Source: Paenibacillus glycanilyticus (GTDB lineage: Bacteria > Bacillota > Bacilli > Paenibacillales > Paenibacillaceae). Taken from it: a DNA stretch of 64,000 nt. The notes beneath the pieces were generated by a model. It was given only the letters and a program-made list of their open reading frames with translations, was not told the DNA's origin and made no database searches. A program made the position numbers and the translations under genes. Location: contig NZ_BSSQ01000001.1 of the NCBI RefSeq assembly GCF_030161375.1, positions 496,001 through 560,000 of the forward strand, given 5' to 3'. Shown here piece after piece: positions 8,545 through 17,412 of this stretch; position 1 is the stretch's first letter, and each line of letters opens with the position of its first letter.

Positions 8545-9606
8545 ATGAATATATACAGATATGAGGAGAACCCTCTCGTTACACCGGCTAGCGTAAAGCC
8601 GTATCATGAAGGATTTGAAGTCATTGGCGCTTTTAACGCAGGCGTTGCGGAATACAACGGAGAAATTTTGATGTTGCTTCGGGTCGCGGAACGTCCGATC
8701 AGCCAGGATCCGATGATCGTCAAAGCTCCTGTATTTAATGCCGAAACGCAACAGCTCGACATTTTGGAATTCCGTACGGACGATGCCCGCTACGATTTCT
8801 CCGATCCGCGCGTCATTCGCAACGTGAATCATAGCGCTACCTTCGAATACCTGACTTCCTTGTCTTATATTCGCGTGGCGCGCAGCAAAGACGGCCATCA
8901 TTTCACAATCGACGAAAAACCTCTTGTCTATCCGTCGCAAACGCTGGAATCCTTCGGCATCGAAGATCCGCGCGTGACGCAAATCGGCGATACGTATTAC
9001 ATCTATTTCTCCGCCGTATCTCCGGTAGGCGTTGGCGAATCGATGGTTTCGACCCAAGATTTCGTGAACTTTACGCATCACGGCATGATTTTTGGACCGG
9101 ACAACAAAGATGTTCTTATCTTCCCAGAGAAGATCAACGGCAAATATTATGCGCTGCATCGTCCAACGACCAAAAGCACGGGCAACCCGGAAATGTGGAT
9201 CGCGGAATCCGATAACCTCCTCTACTGGGGCAATCACAAGCATTTGGCTGGCTTGCGCGAAGGCATGTGGGACAGCGGCCGCATGGGCGGCGGCGCCGTA
9301 CCATTCCGCACGGAAAAAGGCTGGTTGGAGCTGTATCACGGCGCAACGCTTGATCACCGCTACTGCATGGGCGCCCTGCTGCTTGATCTGAACGATCCAT
9401 CCAAAGTGATCGCCCGCTCCGAGCAACCGATCATGGAGCCGGAAACCGACTATGAGAAAAACGGATTTTTCGGAGATGTTGTATTCTCCTGCGGCGTTAC
9501 GGTTCACGGCGATGTCGTGAAGATGTATTATGGCGTAGCCGATACTTCCATGGCTTGCGCTGAACTTAGCGTGACAGAAATTTTGGATAGCTTGACTTAC
9601 GTTTAG
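8545..9606 (+). CDS. GH130 beta-mannoside phosphorylase
   Basis: 353 aa from the ATG at 8545. The frame is open back to a TTG at 8497 inside the preceding gene, but the family usually begins near MNIYRYEENP. The acid Asp sits in FGIEDPRVT (about residue 141); RVAERP, LHRPTT and the HGAT segment line the phosphate and sugar sites. GH130 enzymes split beta-1,4- or beta-1,2-mannosides with phosphate to give mannose 1-phosphate, saving ATP. The sequence looks closer to what I recall of beta-1,2-mannobiose phosphorylases from Listeria and Thermoanaerobacter than to mannosylglucose phosphorylase; this needs a tree. The stop codon TAG shares two bases with the end of a repeat element (9605-10012). 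Confidence 0.85.
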   Translation: MNIYRYEENPLVTPASVKPYHEGFEVIGAFNAGVAEYNGEILMLLRVAERPISQDPMIVKAPVFNAETQQLDILEFRTDDARYDFSDPRVIRNVNHSATFEYLTSLSYIRVARSKDGHHFTIDEKPLVYPSQTLESFGIEDPRVTQIGDTYYIYFSAVSPVGVGESMVSTQDFVNFTHHGMIFGPDNKDVLIFPEKINGKYYALHRPTTKSTGNPEMWIAESDNLLYWGNHKHLAGLREGMWDSGRMGGGAVPFRTEKGWLELYHGATLDHRYCMGALLLDLNDPSKVIARSEQPIMEPETDYEKNGFFGDVVFSCGVTVHGDVVKMYYGVADTSMACAELSVTEILDSLTYV

Positions 9607-10012
9607 GTTAACAGCAAACTACGCATTCGAATGTTCTTCCGATCGCCATTGTGCTGCTTTACTCAGCAAATTATGGGCAAGCGAAAACTACCCGACTTCG
9701 AGGTTAACTTTCGGTAAGCCTCGAAGCAGGGGGATAAGCTTTGGTGAAGAACTTCATATCTAGTTGATTGACATAAAGAAGCCTCTCTTTACTTAAAGTG
9801 GTTGGGTCGTACCTCCATTTTAAGAAGAGACGGCTTCTTTTTGTTTGAGCATTTCTTGTACAGGTGAAGGGCAGACGGAGCAATTTAATGATTCTGGAGA
9901 AGCGATAGCGGTCGTTTTTGTGAAGTGATCCCAACCTTACCTCGTTGATTCAAGGGATCCCTGAGCAATGACGATCGGAAGAACATTAATTGCGCAGGTT
10001 GCCGCTTAACCT
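9605..10012. repeat. Composite inverted pair of a repeat element, with a terminator in between
   Basis: Ends are inverted: AGGTTAA at 9605-9611 against TTAACCT at 10006-10012, then GCAAAC.ACGCATT...ATGTTCTTCCGATCG on the left and its complement on the right. The right part, 9862-10012, aligns along its whole length with the element at 54647-54794 (AGGTgAA, GACGGAGCA, ATGATTCTG.AGAAGCG, GAGCAATG.CGATCGGAAGAACAT). The left part (9605 to about 9700) is a decayed copy in the opposite orientation. About 160 bp between them hold a hairpin terminator. There is no ORF, so it is a non-autonomous, MITE-like repeat. The GH130 stop codon is partly supplied by its left end. Confidence 0.75.
9775..9845 (+). 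terminator. Terminator of the importer/GH13/GH130 operon
   Basis: AAAGAAGCC-TCTCTT pairs with AAGAGA-C-GGCTTCTTT, with an inner CTTAAAGTGG / CCATTTTAAG stem, and is followed by TTTTTG. It lies about 170 bp after the GH130 stop codon, inside the repeat composite. Confidence 0.7.
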
Positions 10013-10020
10013 AAATAACA

Positions 10021-10068
10021 AAGGGGTGTCCCATCGTCATTTACATGACTTATGGGACACCCCCTTTT
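10021..10068 (-). terminator. Terminator of the GH127/epimerase operon
   Basis: AAGGGGTGTCCCAT and ATGGGACACCCCCTT pair across a 17-nt loop, 18 bp after the stop codon of the minus-strand epimerase gene, with TTTGTTATTT following on that strand. The reverse side also ends in CTTTTG, so it may work in both directions. Confidence 0.7.
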
Positions 10069-10085
10069 GTAGTTAAACTTATTTA

Positions 10086-11084
10086 TTAACCTTTGATCAC
10101 GTAAAGTCTGCTGGATTCCTCGAAGATTTCTCCCGGCGCAAGGCTCAGAAGGCCAATCTCTTCGGCAGGCAGATCCACATTAGGCGCGTTCACCAGGTTG
10201 ATCTGCGGCTCCGGACAGAAGAAACCTTCCGTCGCATTGTTGTTCCAGATCATCCATTGCTTGTAGGAAGTGCCTACGTCGTAAACCAGCTTCACGCCGG
10301 CTTTTGTATCCGACAGTTCCATGCGATTGCGTCCGTTTTGCGGACGGGATGTATAATGATTGTCCATCGCTTCGAAGAACGGGTATACGCCCGTATCGCG
10401 CATAAGCGTTTCTTCTTCCTTCAATGGCTGATAGGCCTTCGTAGGAAGCATACGCTCGTTAAGCTCCCAACGTTCGCCGATCGTCATATGGATGCGATAA
10501 TCTTTTGCCTCTCCGCCCGGAACAAACGGCGCGTTAACGGATGTATGGAAAGCAAGCAGGCAAGGCATCTCCGATTGCCCGTCATTGCGGACGGTAACTT
10601 GTTGAAGCAGTCCGTTCTCGCTTACGGAGTACCGAAGACGGATCGTGTAGTTGAACGGGAAGCTTGCATACGAAGGATGCTGCTCGTCCACTTTGATCGA
10701 TACGACAACGAAGCTTTCCGTTGCCGTCGTGCCGTAATCATCTACCTGCCATGGCGTCTGGTACAGGAAACCGTGCAGATGGTTGCCCGTTGCCGGTTCG
10801 TTTACTTCGAATTGATGCGTTTGTCCCTTCCAAGGGAACTTGCCGTCTTCATAACGGTTTGGCGGGAACAAGACCGGAATGCCATGAATCATTGGTCTTG
10901 CTTTGAAGCTCTCCATCTCTTCCGGCGTTGGTTCATGCAGGAATTGAATCTCCGCTTGGGTGTCGCGGAAAGCAATCAGATTGCCGCCAATCTCCGGCAG
11001 CATCGCCGCTTCGTATTGTCCGTAGCGCAGCCAAATCGCGCGTTCTCCATGGAATAAACCTTCGTTAGCTTGTTTAATCGTCAT
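10086..11084 (-). CDS. Aldose 1-epimerase family protein
   Basis: 332 aa, no signal peptide. The galactose-mutarotase fold is shown by MLPEIGGNLIAFRD near residues 28-41, GIPVLFPPNRYEDGKF (70-85), HLHGFLYQTPW with the first conserved His (about 103-113) and AFHTSVNAPF with the second (about 181-190). It interconverts alpha and beta forms of a free sugar or sugar phosphate. It lies 30 bp downstream of the GH127 gene in the same direction, so it probably handles the L-arabinose or other sugar released by GH127. GAGGTG lies before the ATG. The exact substrate is unknown. Confidence 0.85.
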   Translation of the reverse strand: MTIKQANEGLFHGERAIWLRYGQYEAAMLPEIGGNLIAFRDTQAEIQFLHEPTPEEMESFKARPMIHGIPVLFPPNRYEDGKFPWKGQTHQFEVNEPATGNHLHGFLYQTPWQVDDYGTTATESFVVVSIKVDEQHPSYASFPFNYTIRLRYSVSENGLLQQVTVRNDGQSEMPCLLAFHTSVNAPFVPGGEAKDYRIHMTIGERWELNERMLPTKAYQPLKEEETLMRDTGVYPFFEAMDNHYTSRPQNGRNRMELSDTKAGVKLVYDVGTSYKQWMIWNNNATEGFFCPEPQINLVNAPNVDLPAEEIGLLSLAPGEIFEESSRLYVIKG

Positions 11085-11114
11085 CGTTACACACCTCGTC
11101 TGTAATGTTCAAAG

Positions 11115-12992
11115 TTATCTGTTTCTAGCCGTCTTTCGCTCGCCAATGAGCGGAAATTCCCCGATCCGAAGCTTCGCTCCGCCGTAAGGCACCAGCACCA
11201 AATCCGTAACCGGCTGATCATCTGTATTCGGCGCAAGCGGCGGAGTTCCTGCATTATTGCCTTCCATTCTCCAATCCGGCACGAGCTTGCCTTGCGCTTC
11301 CAGCTTAACCGGCGATTCCGAAGCCAGGAACGGCTGATACGGCAGCTCCCCTTCGCTTACGACCGCTTTGAACGAAGTATCCGCTAGCAAGCCGTACTTC
11401 CATTGCGAAGCCGGGTACAGCTCATAGTCATTGAACCTTTCGCGCTTCCGAAGCAGTTGCCAGTTCTCTTCTACGGGAAGAGCATACACAAGCGGACCAC
11501 GCTCCACGCTTACCGCAAACAGGTTGCGCGATACGGTCTGAACCTCCATCGGAAGCGATAGCTCTATTTGGTCTCCCGCCTGCCATTCGCGGTTAATCGC
11601 CGTGTATCCGTGCTCGATCTCAATCGGCATCTCGGCACCGTTCACCTTAATAACCGGAGATTTGCACCACCCCGGAATACGGAGCCGCATCGCAAAACCG
11701 GCCGGACGGTCCAGCTGAAGCTCCATGCTTACGCGCTCACGGAAAGGATACTCACCGGATACGCGAAGCTCGGCTTGCACGCCGCCGGCAACTTCCGTAC
11801 GCACATGGCAAGGCGCATAAGAGACCGCCGCCAGCCCGCCTTCCTTGTCCTTCATCCAGAGATGAGAAACAAATTTTGGCCAGCCTTGGTGCATATTAGC
11901 CGTGCAGCAGCCGAAGTTTGGCTCAAGTCCAAACACGTTGGCGTATGGACCGTTGCTCCAAGCCCGCGGAGCGACATTGCAAACGATCTGATTGACTTGC
12001 TGATCGTATTGATGCGAAGTCCAATCGGCGGAGATTGTGGCAGGCAACACGTTAAAGGCGACTTTTTCGAGCACATCGGCGAACTTCCCGTCTCCAAAAA
12101 TCCGCGTCAGCTGTTCAAGCGTAAACATGTATTCCACGACCGCGCACAATTCAACGCCTTGGCTTGGCGAAGTGCCCGACAGCCATTCATCGCCCGAGAA
12201 CATGCCATGGGCTTGCCCGTGATAAGTCATGAGACTTTCGATTCCGCGGTATACCGCCTCTTGATCGAGAGAATCCCCTGTAAGCTCGAAAATAACCCCT
12301 GGCGTTTTGAGACCCATGGCCACATTCACCACATGCGTTCTCCAGTCCCACTGCTCGACTTTACGCCAGAACGGAAAATCATAAAAGATGTCGGTCCAGT
12401 CCGTTGTTTGTTCCTTCACAATGGAAGCAAGCTTCAGCAGATCTTCGTTTTGGGTGCGGTTATAAAGCCATACCAGGCAAAGAAGTATTTCCGCTCCGCG
12501 CGCTTGTGCCCATCCCCGCAGCGGCTGGCTTTCAATCTGTCCTAACACATAATCCATGAATTTCGTCAGGAACGGGATCACGCGGGGATCTCCGGTCGCT
12601 TCTTCATATTGCATAAACACCTTGAGCATGATCATGTAATGCCACCAATCCTGCTCCTTATCAATATCCGTGTTAACCGTCGTAATTCGCGCCGGACCAA
12701 ACATACCGTTCTCCTGCTGGCTGTTCAGCGCCCACTCGACCCAGCGGTTTGCTTTGGCAATCAAGTTCTCGTCATTCAATATATAGGCAAGCGGGAGCAA
12801 TCCGTCCACATAATAAGGACCTCTCTCCCAGCTTTCGCCGTTACCGCCAATCCATCCGTTATCCGGCCCAACATCTGCCCAATGCTCCTCCAAATGCCCC
12901 GTTAATCCGTCAGCCTGGATTCGAAGCTGGTTATACAACCATCCTTCGGCTCGAATGCTGCCGAGAGGCAGAGCTTCCCATGCGTTATTCAT
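11115..12992 (-). CDS. GH127 beta-L-arabinofuranosidase (DUF1680 family)
   Basis: 625 aa from the ATG at 12992, which has GGAGG 8 nt upstream; a TTG six codons earlier overlaps that ribosome site and is rejected. The family uses a Cys nucleophile held by a Zn(Cys)3-Glu cluster. The Glu and first Cys are seen in VELCAVVE (about residues 281-283) and the paired cysteines, including the nucleophile, in FGCCTANMHQGW (about 362-363), so all catalytic residues are present. An all-alpha barrel comes first, with beta-sandwich domains after it. No signal peptide, so it acts on imported arabino-oligosaccharides such as those from hydroxyproline-rich glycoproteins. Related GH146 enzymes are a possible alternative. 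It is followed by the epimerase and divergent from an AraC gene. Confidence 0.88.
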   Translation of the reverse strand: MNNAWEALPLGSIRAEGWLYNQLRIQADGLTGHLEEHWADVGPDNGWIGGNGESWERGPYYVDGLLPLAYILNDENLIAKANRWVEWALNSQQENGMFGPARITTVNTDIDKEQDWWHYMIMLKVFMQYEEATGDPRVIPFLTKFMDYVLGQIESQPLRGWAQARGAEILLCLVWLYNRTQNEDLLKLASIVKEQTTDWTDIFYDFPFWRKVEQWDWRTHVVNVAMGLKTPGVIFELTGDSLDQEAVYRGIESLMTYHGQAHGMFSGDEWLSGTSPSQGVELCAVVEYMFTLEQLTRIFGDGKFADVLEKVAFNVLPATISADWTSHQYDQQVNQIVCNVAPRAWSNGPYANVFGLEPNFGCCTANMHQGWPKFVSHLWMKDKEGGLAAVSYAPCHVRTEVAGGVQAELRVSGEYPFRERVSMELQLDRPAGFAMRLRIPGWCKSPVIKVNGAEMPIEIEHGYTAINREWQAGDQIELSLPMEVQTVSRNLFAVSVERGPLVYALPVEENWQLLRKRERFNDYELYPASQWKYGLLADTSFKAVVSEGELPYQPFLASESPVKLEAQGKLVPDWRMEGNNAGTPPLAPNTDDQPVTDLVLVPYGGAKLRIGEFPLIGERKTARNR

Positions 12993-13112
12993 CGCGAGTC
13001 CCTCCTTCAAGTCATGCTACTCCTTCGAATATACCACTTGAGCCGCTTGATGCTGGATAGACAATCGCAACTACTATTTATCCGATCACAACTTCATAGA
13101 ATAAGGAAGACA

Positions 13113-13141
13113 TTTACGAATCTCTTGTATTTACTTATACT
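13113..13141 (+). promoter_or_regulatory. Predicted promoter of the AraC gene
   Basis: TTTACG at 13113-13118, 17-bp spacer, TATACT at 13136-13141, about 35 bp before the ATG at 13176. It is in the 183-bp divergent region shared with GH127. Confidence 0.5.
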
Positions 13142-13175
13142 GGATTCATCAAAGCTCAAGAAGAGGTGCGCGATA

Positions 13176-14036
13176 ATGTTTCATTTTGAATGTCCGCCTA
13201 TGCCGCATTTCATCCATATCGGGCAGGATACTTACAAAATAGGCCGGAAACATCCCGATCGCAATAGTATCGGCGTCTTTGACCTATTGTTTGTGACCCG
13301 CGGCTGTTTGTATTTGGCTGAAGGCCAGCATGAGCTCGTCTTGCCTGCCGGTCATTTCGGCATTTTGCGCCCGGATCTCGAGCATCATACCGTCTCCCCT
13401 TGCGAGGAAGAGACGCATTTCTTCTGGCTGCATTTTCAAACGACCGGACAATGGCATCCCGAGCCCTATGAGAAAGAACCCTTGCCGCCGGAGCAAGAGC
13501 TGCTGTATCCGCCTATTGAATACTTCTCCTTCTATTTGCCGCGTTCTGGACCGGTGCAAAACTTGGGGGTAACGGAAGAGCAGTTCCGAGGGCTCCTTGA
13601 GCTCAATCAGAATCCCGCCGGGAATTCCCGTTGGCAGGAGCAGCAGCTTTTCCACGCCATCCTTCTCCGGCTGCAGGAAGACAGCAAAGAAGAAACGGCG
13701 CAAAGCCCCCATCTGCAGCTTGCGGAAGATGCCGCTTTGTACTTGCGCAAGCATTACCGCGAACCGCTGAGCTATAAGCAAATGGCGGAAGAGCTGCATT
13801 TCCACCCCAACTATATCGCGTTGTGCATGAAACGAACGTTTGGCTGTACGCCGCTCGATTATATTACCCAGTTCCGGATCGAACAAGCTAAGCGGCTGCT
13901 CATCCACACCAACGATGCAGTCGGCACAATCGCGGAGGATACGGGCTTTGGCTCTTTCCCGTATTTCGTCCGCTGCTTCCACAAACGTACCGGCAAGACG
14001 CCCAAGCAGTTCCGCCTCATGTACAGAAAGGCTTAA
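13176..14036 (+). CDS. AraC-family transcriptional regulator
   Basis: 286 aa from the ATG at 13176, preceded by AAGAGG; the frame is open further upstream but has no ribosome site and would not add a domain. N-terminal cupin-like sensor (LPAGHFGILRPDLEHH, about residues 50-75). C-terminal double helix-turn-helix about residues 185-283 (LSYKQMAEELHFHPNYIALCMKR, then TIAEDTGFGSFPYFVRCFHK). It is divergent from the GH127/epimerase operon, the usual place for a sugar-responsive activator. It also points towards the end of the GH76 operon, but convergently. The inducer is unknown. Confidence 0.88.
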   Translation: MFHFECPPMPHFIHIGQDTYKIGRKHPDRNSIGVFDLLFVTRGCLYLAEGQHELVLPAGHFGILRPDLEHHTVSPCEEETHFFWLHFQTTGQWHPEPYEKEPLPPEQELLYPPIEYFSFYLPRSGPVQNLGVTEEQFRGLLELNQNPAGNSRWQEQQLFHAILLRLQEDSKEETAQSPHLQLAEDAALYLRKHYREPLSYKQMAEELHFHPNYIALCMKRTFGCTPLDYITQFRIEQAKRLLIHTNDAVGTIAEDTGFGSFPYFVRCFHKRTGKTPKQFRLMYRKA

Positions 14037-14062
14037 CGACGCGGGTGCATCGTTAAGCCTTT
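14027..14062 (+). terminator. Terminator carrying the TTAACGA palindrome
   Basis: AAAGGCTTAACGA and TCGTTAAGCCTTT pair perfectly over 13 bp around a 10-nt loop. The stop codon of the AraC gene (14034-14036) lies in the left arm. The arms share the TTAACGA/TCGTTAA core with the palindromes at 1002-1079, but here with short T runs on both sides, so it probably ends both the AraC gene and the convergent GH76 operon. Confidence 0.65.
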
Positions 14063-14070
14063 ATTACAAG

Positions 14071-15135
14071 TTAGTTAGCCAGGTAACCTGTGCGCTCGAG
14101 CAGCGCCATCGCTTCGAGCAGCATAACGCCGCTAAGCTGGCCGCTGAGCTGCACTTCCGTCTCCGGCTCGTCTGCCCAGGACAAGCTGAACAACCCGGAC
14201 TGCTCCGAACGTCCCCGCTCCCACATGGAAATCGCATTGTGACGAATCAGATCGACCCAAGGCTTAGAAAGCTCCGGCTGAATCTGAATCAGATTAACCA
14301 AATAACGGATCAGAATCCCTTTAAAGAGACCGCAGTCGTCATTGCCTTCGCGAGGCAGCATGCCCGTCTCCGGGTCTACCAGTTCCTGAACCGTGGCCGA
14401 GGCTGTTTTTTGCGCATCGACCAGATAGCTCTCGTCGCCCGTGCAGTTGTACAGCTCAATACCCGCGCCGATAAAGACGCCTTGGCAATACGTGTATTTC
14501 CAATCATAATCGATCTGGCCGTCGCCAAGCCGGTTCATGCCATCCCAGACAAAGCCAGTCTCCGGATCAACAAGCCGCTCTTTGTTGAACTGGTAGATCC
14601 GCTTAGCCCACTCCAGATCTTCCTCCCGGCGGTCCATCTGATAGATTCGTGCCGCGAGGATGGAAGCAGGCGCGTTTGCAGGGGTGTTTTTATAGTCCAG
14701 CTGATCCTTCTTCCAAGCCATGCCGCCGCCCATATGGTCATTCCAAGCCGTCTTGATGTCTTCCCACAGCTCGAGAACGCCTTCCTTGTAGAACATCTCG
14801 CCGGTCTTATGATAGGCTCTCAGCAGCGCCAAAGCCATCCATTCCATATCGTCATAGTAGTTATGAAGCAGCGTGTCTCCATTCCACTTCTTAGCGCCGC
14901 GGAATGCCCGCTCCAATAGTTCTTCATCCTCCGCAGACTCCGTACGCTCTAGGGAATCTACCAACGCGTCTACCACATGCGCATGCCACCAATAAATCCA
15001 AGGATCGGCGCATTTGCCGCCAATCGGTACCACCTGCTCCATGATGCCGCGCTCTTCATTCCAGTACAACCGTCTGAAATCTTGCTGGGCTACGCCGGCT
15101 CTTTCGGCCCAATCTACTTTCACCTGTACAGCCAT
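14071..15135 (-). CDS. GH76 endo-alpha-1,6-mannanase, cytoplasmic paralogue 1
   Basis: 354 aa with no signal peptide. The GH76 catalytic Asp pair is in YYDDMEWMAL (about residue 96); the repeated (alpha/alpha)6-barrel motifs include WNDHMGGGMAW, DYKNTPANAPA, GFVWDGMN and TYCQGVFIGAG. The family cleaves alpha-1,6-mannan backbones such as yeast mannan. Its ATG overlaps the stop of the second GH76 gene by one base. It is last in the GH125/ABC/GH76 operon. Being intracellular, it presumably shortens imported manno-oligosaccharides. Confidence 0.88.
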   Translation of the reverse strand: MAVQVKVDWAERAGVAQQDFRRLYWNEERGIMEQVVPIGGKCADPWIYWWHAHVVDALVDSLERTESAEDEELLERAFRGAKKWNGDTLLHNYYDDMEWMALALLRAYHKTGEMFYKEGVLELWEDIKTAWNDHMGGGMAWKKDQLDYKNTPANAPASILAARIYQMDRREEDLEWAKRIYQFNKERLVDPETGFVWDGMNRLGDGQIDYDWKYTYCQGVFIGAGIELYNCTGDESYLVDAQKTASATVQELVDPETGMLPREGNDDCGLFKGILIRYLVNLIQIQPELSKPWVDLIRHNAISMWERGRSEQSGLFSLSWADEPETEVQLSGQLSGVMLLEAMALLERTGYLAN

Positions 15136-16199
15136 TACTTTTGCGCCTCCTCTGTCTGTCCCATAGTGCCTAAGCTGTTTTTCTCCAAAACCGCCAGCTG
15201 CTCCAGCAGCATAATGCCGCTAAGCTGCGTGCTCAGCGTAACTCGATCCTTCGGCTGAACGCCCCAGGAAGTGCTGAACACGATACGCGCCGGATCGGCG
15301 CCTCGCGTCCAAAGCATCTGCCCTTGCTGCTCCAGCAGCGCCGCCAGCTCGGAAGGCTCCGATGATACAGAGGCTAATTCGCCAAGATAACGAACGAGTA
15401 TGCCTTTGAACAAACCGCCGTCTCCGTCGCCTTCGCTAGGCCACAGACCATCCTTCAGCAGTTCGGCAGCGGCAGCCTTAGCCGTCCGTTCTGCATCCTG
15501 CAAATACACAGCATCACCGGTAATCCGATATAACTCAACCCCGGCGCCAATAAAGACGCCTTGGCAATACGTAAACTTCCAGTCTTTATCGATGCTGCCG
15601 TCGCCGGTCCGGTTCATGCCGTCCCAGACGAAGCCCGTCTCCGGATCCACAAGATGAGACTTCAGCCAATCATAGATTTGACGAGCCCAAACCAAGTCTT
15701 CTTCCCGGCCAAAAGCCTGATATAGTCTTGCCGCCAAGATTACCGCGGGAGCATTAGCCGGAGTATTCTTATAATCAAGCTGGGATTTCTGCCAAGCAAT
15801 TCCGCCGCCTGCGTGATCGTTCCAGCCCGTCTGGATATCCGCCCACAACAGGAGGGCAGCCGATTTATACTTCTCAACGCCCGTTGCCTGATAAGCTCTC
15901 AGCCATGCGATCGCCATCCATTCCATATCGTCGTAAAGCTCATTTGGCCACACACCGTCGTTGCGCTGCAAGATGCCTTCATAGAAAGCAACCAGCCGCT
16001 CCCGGTAGAACTCGCTTCCCGTCCGATTCAGGCCGTCCGCAAGCGCATCAACCGCATGCGCCATCCACCAGTAATGAAAAATTGTATTGCATGCGCCATC
16101 CTGACAAGGAATCTCGATATCGTACATGTTAATGGAAGGATTCCAATATAATTGCTCCAATGCCCGCTGTGCTTCTTCCGCACGTGCTGCCCACACCAT
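15135..16199 (-). CDS. GH76 endo-alpha-1,6-mannanase, cytoplasmic paralogue 2
   Basis: 354 aa from the ATG at 16199 (GGAGAG 8 nt upstream); a GTG three codons earlier is less well placed. No signal peptide. It has the same motif order as its neighbours: LYDDMEWMAIAWLRAY, WNDHAGGGIAW, DYKNTPANAPAVILAAR, GFVWDGMNRTGDG and TYCQGVFIGAGVEL. One Tyr of the usual YYDD is Leu (LYDD) but the catalytic Asp pair is kept. It is about 35 bp from the membrane-anchored GH76 upstream and overlaps the next GH76. The three are clearly products of duplication. Confidence 0.88.
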   Translation of the reverse strand: MVWAARAEEAQRALEQLYWNPSINMYDIEIPCQDGACNTIFHYWWMAHAVDALADGLNRTGSEFYRERLVAFYEGILQRNDGVWPNELYDDMEWMAIAWLRAYQATGVEKYKSAALLLWADIQTGWNDHAGGGIAWQKSQLDYKNTPANAPAVILAARLYQAFGREEDLVWARQIYDWLKSHLVDPETGFVWDGMNRTGDGSIDKDWKFTYCQGVFIGAGVELYRITGDAVYLQDAERTAKAAAAELLKDGLWPSEGDGDGGLFKGILVRYLGELASVSSEPSELAALLEQQGQMLWTRGADPARIVFSTSWGVQPKDRVTLSTQLSGIMLLEQLAVLEKNSLGTMGQTEEAQK

Positions 16200-16233
16200 A
16201 GTTCCCACTCTCCCCGTAATACCTTCTGTCTTC

Positions 16234-17397
16234 TTATTGCAGCAGTCCGTTGCGTTCCAGTACGGCCATCTGCTCGAGCAGCATCATTCCGCTTAATTCC
16301 GTGCTCAACTGTCCAACAACATCCGGCGTTTCCGCCCATGAATTGCCGAAAATCGCTTTATCCGCCGCTTTGCCATATTGCCACAAGCTGTCTGCGTTTG
16401 TTTCAAGCATCGCAATCAGCTCCTTCTGCCGCGAAGCTTCCGGATCGGCAGCGATTAGTTCCCCTACGTAGCGGACCAATATCCCTTTGAACAATCCGCC
16501 ATCCCCATCGCCTTCCGAAGGCAACATACCGGTTGCCGGAGACAAGAAAGCGTCTTTCAGATTAGCCGCCGTCTGTCGGGCATCCTCCAGGTAGACCTCA
16601 TCGCCAGTTGCGCGGAACAGCTCAACTCCCGCTCCAATATACACGCCTTGGCCGTAAGTAAACTTCCATTCTTTATCGATATTACCGTCGCCGGTCCGGT
16701 TAATGCCGTCCCAGACTAGCCCGGACTCGGTATCAACCAGCGTCTTTTTCTGCCATTCGTAAATTTTCTGTGCCCACAGCAGATCCTCATCATCATGGAA
16801 ATGTTGGAACAGCCTTGCCGCCAAAATAACCGCAGGCGCATTCGCAGGCGTATTCTTGTAATCCTGCTGTTCCTTCCGCCAGGCGATTCCCCCGCCCATC
16901 GCGTCATTCCAGCCGCCTTTGATTTCTGTCCATAATTCCATGGCCGCCTGCTTATAACGGTCATCATTCGTAGCGTCATAAGCTCTAAGCCAAGCTAACG
17001 CCATCCATTCCATATCATCGTAATAATCATTAATCATAACGCCGGCGTTACGGTCGAGCAGCCCTTGATATATCTTGCCGAGCAGCTCGGCATATTTCTC
17101 GTCGCCTGTCCGGATATGGCCGTCAACCAATACATCAACCGAGTGAGCCAGCCACCAATAATTAAAAGGGTCGGTGCACAGCTGCGCGATACACGGCGCC
17201 GCATTGTTGAACAAGCCGCGTTTCTCGTCCCAGAAGGATTGAACAAGCTCCGTCTGAGCTTCTTCTGCCCTCTCCTGCCAAATGCCGGAGGAAGCGGACT
17301 GCTCATGCCGCTCCGCAAGCTGCCAGACAACGATGCCTGCCACGAGCAGCAGAACAACGATGCCAGTTAGAAAGGTGTATAGCTTTTTCTTCAACAA
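16234..17397 (-). CDS. GH76 endo-alpha-1,6-mannanase with N-terminal membrane anchor
   Basis: 387 aa. Residues 1-28 (MLKKKLYTF, then a hydrophobic stretch to VVWQLAE) form a signal anchor or uncleaved signal, which the two paralogues downstream lack. The catalytic domain follows, with YYDDMEWMALAWLRAY about residue 125, WNDAMGGGIAW, DYKNTPANAPAVILAAR and TYGQGVYIGAGVEL. It should therefore act at the cell surface, producing fragments for the importer. The start is TTG at 17397, 7 nt after GGGGGA, with a second TTG right after it. It follows the second permease gene by 15 bp. Confidence 0.87.
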   Translation of the reverse strand: MLKKKLYTFLTGIVVLLLVAGIVVWQLAERHEQSASSGIWQERAEEAQTELVQSFWDEKRGLFNNAAPCIAQLCTDPFNYWWLAHSVDVLVDGHIRTGDEKYAELLGKIYQGLLDRNAGVMINDYYDDMEWMALAWLRAYDATNDDRYKQAAMELWTEIKGGWNDAMGGGIAWRKEQQDYKNTPANAPAVILAARLFQHFHDDEDLLWAQKIYEWQKKTLVDTESGLVWDGINRTGDGNIDKEWKFTYGQGVYIGAGVELFRATGDEVYLEDARQTAANLKDAFLSPATGMLPSEGDGDGGLFKGILVRYVGELIAADPEASRQKELIAMLETNADSLWQYGKAADKAIFGNSWAETPDVVGQLSTELSGMMLLEQMAVLERNGLLQ

Positions 17398-17412
17398 AGT
17401 CGATTCCCCCGC

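Noticed and set aside
8491..9507. A 338-codon minus-strand frame antisense to GH130.
   Set aside because: Shadow of the GH130 gene; no family motif and no start signal.
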